Shown one piece after another: positions 62,280 to 64,000 of a stretch of 64,000 bases of DNA. Source of the stretch: Cognatiyoonia koreensis (GTDB taxonomy: Bacteria; Pseudomonadota; Alphaproteobacteria; Rhodobacterales; Rhodobacteraceae); assembly GCF_900109295.1 (NCBI RefSeq), contig NZ_FOIZ01000002.1, positions 496,001 through 560,000 on the forward strand, in the 5' to 3' direction. The position numbers and the translations under genes are program-made. A model generated the notes under the pieces. The model ran no database searches. It worked only from the letters and a program-made list of their open reading frames with translations, and was not told where the DNA came from. Every line of letters starts with the position of its first letter. Within the stretch, counting starts at the first letter, position 1.

Positions 62280-64000
62280 GGAAGCTCGCTTGGGAACGCT
62301 GGTCGTACATCCGATCGCTTGTTTGCGAACACGTTCCCATTAGGTGCCGTATTCCTATCCCAGTGGACGACGTGAGGTGTGGAAACGCCACCGTGCGCGG
62401 CACCTGTGATATCCACTCTATGCGATGGCAGACCATCGGTTCCCCAAACCTGATAGTGGGTGACGTTGCCGTTTGCATCAGCCCGATACATCACGGTATT
62501 TGGTGCTTGTTGTGTCGTCGGGAAACGACCTTGGTGTTGCGTTCCGACTGTGGTGACATCCGCTCCGGCAACTGGTGGCTTTGCGAACCTTCCGCGCGTA
62601 TCTCGCCATCTACCAGCGTTGTGATCAAACCGTACGCATCCAGCCAAGCCGAGCGGATCAATCCAGGTATTAGGGTCAGAGACATATCCCTGCGGTCTTG
62701 TACCGCCTTCAAGTCCAATTGGATCAGGCGTCAGATACTGCGTCGCCTCTGGGTCGTAGTAACGGAACCGATTGTAATGCAGTCCGCTTTCCTCGTCGTA
62801 CCACTGCCCTTGGAACCTGATATTGCAGGTCAACGGAGCGTGGTCATCGTTTGCGGCCTTGGGCGTTTTCCAGACTTGCTGATCCTGGATATCGCCCCAC
62901 AGTCCGATCCGGGCGCGCCATGCTGCGCGCTTTCCGTCCTCGGTGACAAGCTCGCGTGGGGTGCCAATATGGTCGGTGACGACATAGTAAAGCTCGTCGC
63001 CTAAGATCTTTGCCACGGGCAGGAATGTACCAGGTTCATAAACCCATGACTCGGCCTGATCCCATGCGATAGTTCCGTCGGCGTAGACAGGCGCTTCGGC
63101 AGCGATCTGGTCACCATCCCACTGATAGGCACGGCCTGCTCCCGGCGGCAGATACCCCGGTGCGTCAGATTCTTCGGATGCACCAGCGACCAGCTTCAGG
63201 CGGCGGATCCGGCGACCAAGCGCGTCATAGCCATAGGCCCAAACAGCGCCATCTGGTGTGGTCAAGCGCACAAGCCTGCATTCGCCATCCCACTGCATTG
63301 CCCAGGTCTTGGGCCGAAAGCCGGGTTCCTCGACCCGTTTTTCAATGACGCGCCCACAGGCATCGTAGCGATAAAAGGCACGGCCCCGTGACAGCACACG
63401 GCCACCAGGGGACGACTTGACGTCATCCTGTCCTTTTGCCGTTTGAATGGCGGTGATGTTTTTGGTGGCGTCATAGGCAAAATGAGCCCGCGCAACTTCG
63501 TACCCGGATTTGTCAATGTGCTGCGTCGCGCTAACCTGACCGCGCGGATCATAGCCCATGCGCGTTTCACCCCAGCGGGCATCTGTAATCCCGACGGCAC
63601 GCCCCGCCTTGTCCCAGTCATAACTGCGATAGGCCCGAGCCACAGCACCATAGCTTGCGTCATAGCGCGTCGAGACCGAAACCATTCCCTGGCGTGCATC
63701 ATTGGGTAGTTGGTCGATATGCCCCACAATCTGCGTTTTGAGCTGCGCATTGGGCGTATAACCCTGCGCCATTGCAAAGCCTGCCGCGCTTTGGCGCAAC
63801 ACTTCAAGTCCGCGTTTGTCATACTGAAAACGCAAAGAGTCGTGCCCGGAAACCCGCAGGTCCTTCAGCAAGCCACCATTTGAATAGCTGCTTTCCAGGG
63901 GCAAAACATCACCTGAGCGTGCAATGCGAAGGCCTGATGATGCGGCATAGTCCGATTTGACCTCGCGCCCATTCAGCTTTTCCGATTTCACGCGGCCGAG
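62276..64000 (-). CDS. RHS-repeat polymorphic toxin (5' part beyond window)
   Basis: The visible 574 residues run to the window edge; the N-terminus is missing. YD-type RHS repeats (LVRLTTPDGAVWAYGYDALGRRIRR and others) wrap the shell. The core motif YNRFRYYDPEATQYLTPDPIGLEGG is followed by WIDPLGLAG, the conserved cleavage site that releases the toxin. The last ~120 residues (coding about 62279-62638) are the toxin tip: RWRDTRGRFAKPP, then YRADANGNVTHYQVWG, HRVDITGAAHGG and TPHVVHWDR. The His/Asp-rich pattern suggests a nuclease-type toxin and resembles 'polymorphic toxin type 24', but I am not certain. Delivery (often type VI secretion) is not encoded here. Confidence 0.88.
   Translation of the reverse strand, partial: LGRVKSEKLNGREVKSDYAASSGLRIARSGDVLPLESSYSNGGLLKDLRVSGHDSLRFQYDKRGLEVLRQSAAGFAMAQGYTPNAQLKTQIVGHIDQLPNDARQGMVSVSTRYDASYGAVARAYRSYDWDKAGRAVGITDARWGETRMGYDPRGQVSATQHIDKSGYEVARAHFAYDATKNITAIQTAKGQDDVKSSPGGRVLSRGRAFYRYDACGRVIEKRVEEPGFRPKTWAMQWDGECRLVRLTTPDGAVWAYGYDALGRRIRRLKLVAGASEESDAPGYLPPGAGRAYQWDGDQIAAEAPVYADGTIAWDQAESWVYEPGTFLPVAKILGDELYYVVTDHIGTPRELVTEDGKRAAWRARIGLWGDIQDQQVWKTPKAANDDHAPLTCNIRFQGQWYDEESGLHYNRFRYYDPEATQYLTPDPIGLEGGTRPQGYVSDPNTWIDPLGLAGCVRFDHNAGRWRDTRGRFAKPPVAGADVTTVGTQHQGRFPTTQQAPNTVMYRADANGNVTHYQVWGTDGLPSHRVDITGAAHGGVSTPHVVHWDRNTAPNGNVFANKRSDVRPAFPSELP

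Overview
The window is a chromosomal segment of an alphaproteobacterium, most likely a marine member of the Rhodobacteraceae (Roseobacter group). The reasons are the petP-petR regulator pair next to ilvE, the gltD-gltB pair split by a small secreted-protein gene, the fused MrpA/MrpB antiporter subunit, the RTX and type I secretion genes, and a G+C content that looks close to 57-60% by eye. Genus cannot be fixed from the sequence. Coding density is high. Many neighbours share ATGA or TGATG junctions, which indicates translationally coupled operons.

Layout. (1) 1-4033: the end of an acyl-CoA synthetase and a CaiD-type hydratase, a methyltransferase, an SDR protein, a six-helix membrane protein and a NaChBac-like sodium channel. 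(2) 4183-9402, minus strand: an isoprenoid operon (deacetylase-family gene, xseB, ispA, dxs), then petP-petR, with ilvE divergent from petP. (3) 10420-16294, minus strand: housekeeping genes (DMT exporter, APP1 phosphatase, PQQ-type sugar dehydrogenase, queG, GST, mtgA). (4) 16376-25079, minus strand: gltB with a clear terminator, a secreted unknown, gltD, uppP and an NDUFA9-like protein. (5) A tRNA-Leu(CAG), a metallophosphatase and an ABC1-family kinase.

(6) 27692-50358 is the main accessory region: a complete Wzx/Wzy-type exopolysaccharide (EPS) locus. It holds a Wza-type export lipoprotein, ManC, two GT4 enzymes, a Wzx flippase, three different sulfotransferases, a GT2 enzyme, a Wzy-like polymerase, a Wzc tyrosine autokinase and an ExoY-type initiating transferase. 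Inserted in it are two LuxR-type regulators flanking a 514-bp spacer, a small membrane protein, a 767-residue RTX repeat protein and its type I exporter (ABC protein and HlyD). The gene set implies a sulfated polysaccharide together with a secreted Ca-binding matrix or surface protein.

(7) 50805-55542, minus strand: a three-gene operon ending in an iduronate-2-sulfatase-like enzyme with a C-terminal RTX domain. It suggests that a sulfatase is exported by type I secretion next to a locus that makes sulfated EPS. The other two genes are a LamG-like protein and a large unknown. I regard regions 6 and 7 together as the best candidate for an undescribed system of sulfated-matrix synthesis and remodelling.

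(8) 55725-61658: a complete mrp/pha cation/proton antiporter operon (A+B fused, C, D, E, F, G). (9) 61926-64000: an RHS polymorphic toxin with its N-terminus beyond the window edge, and a small overlapping gene that is probably its immunity protein.
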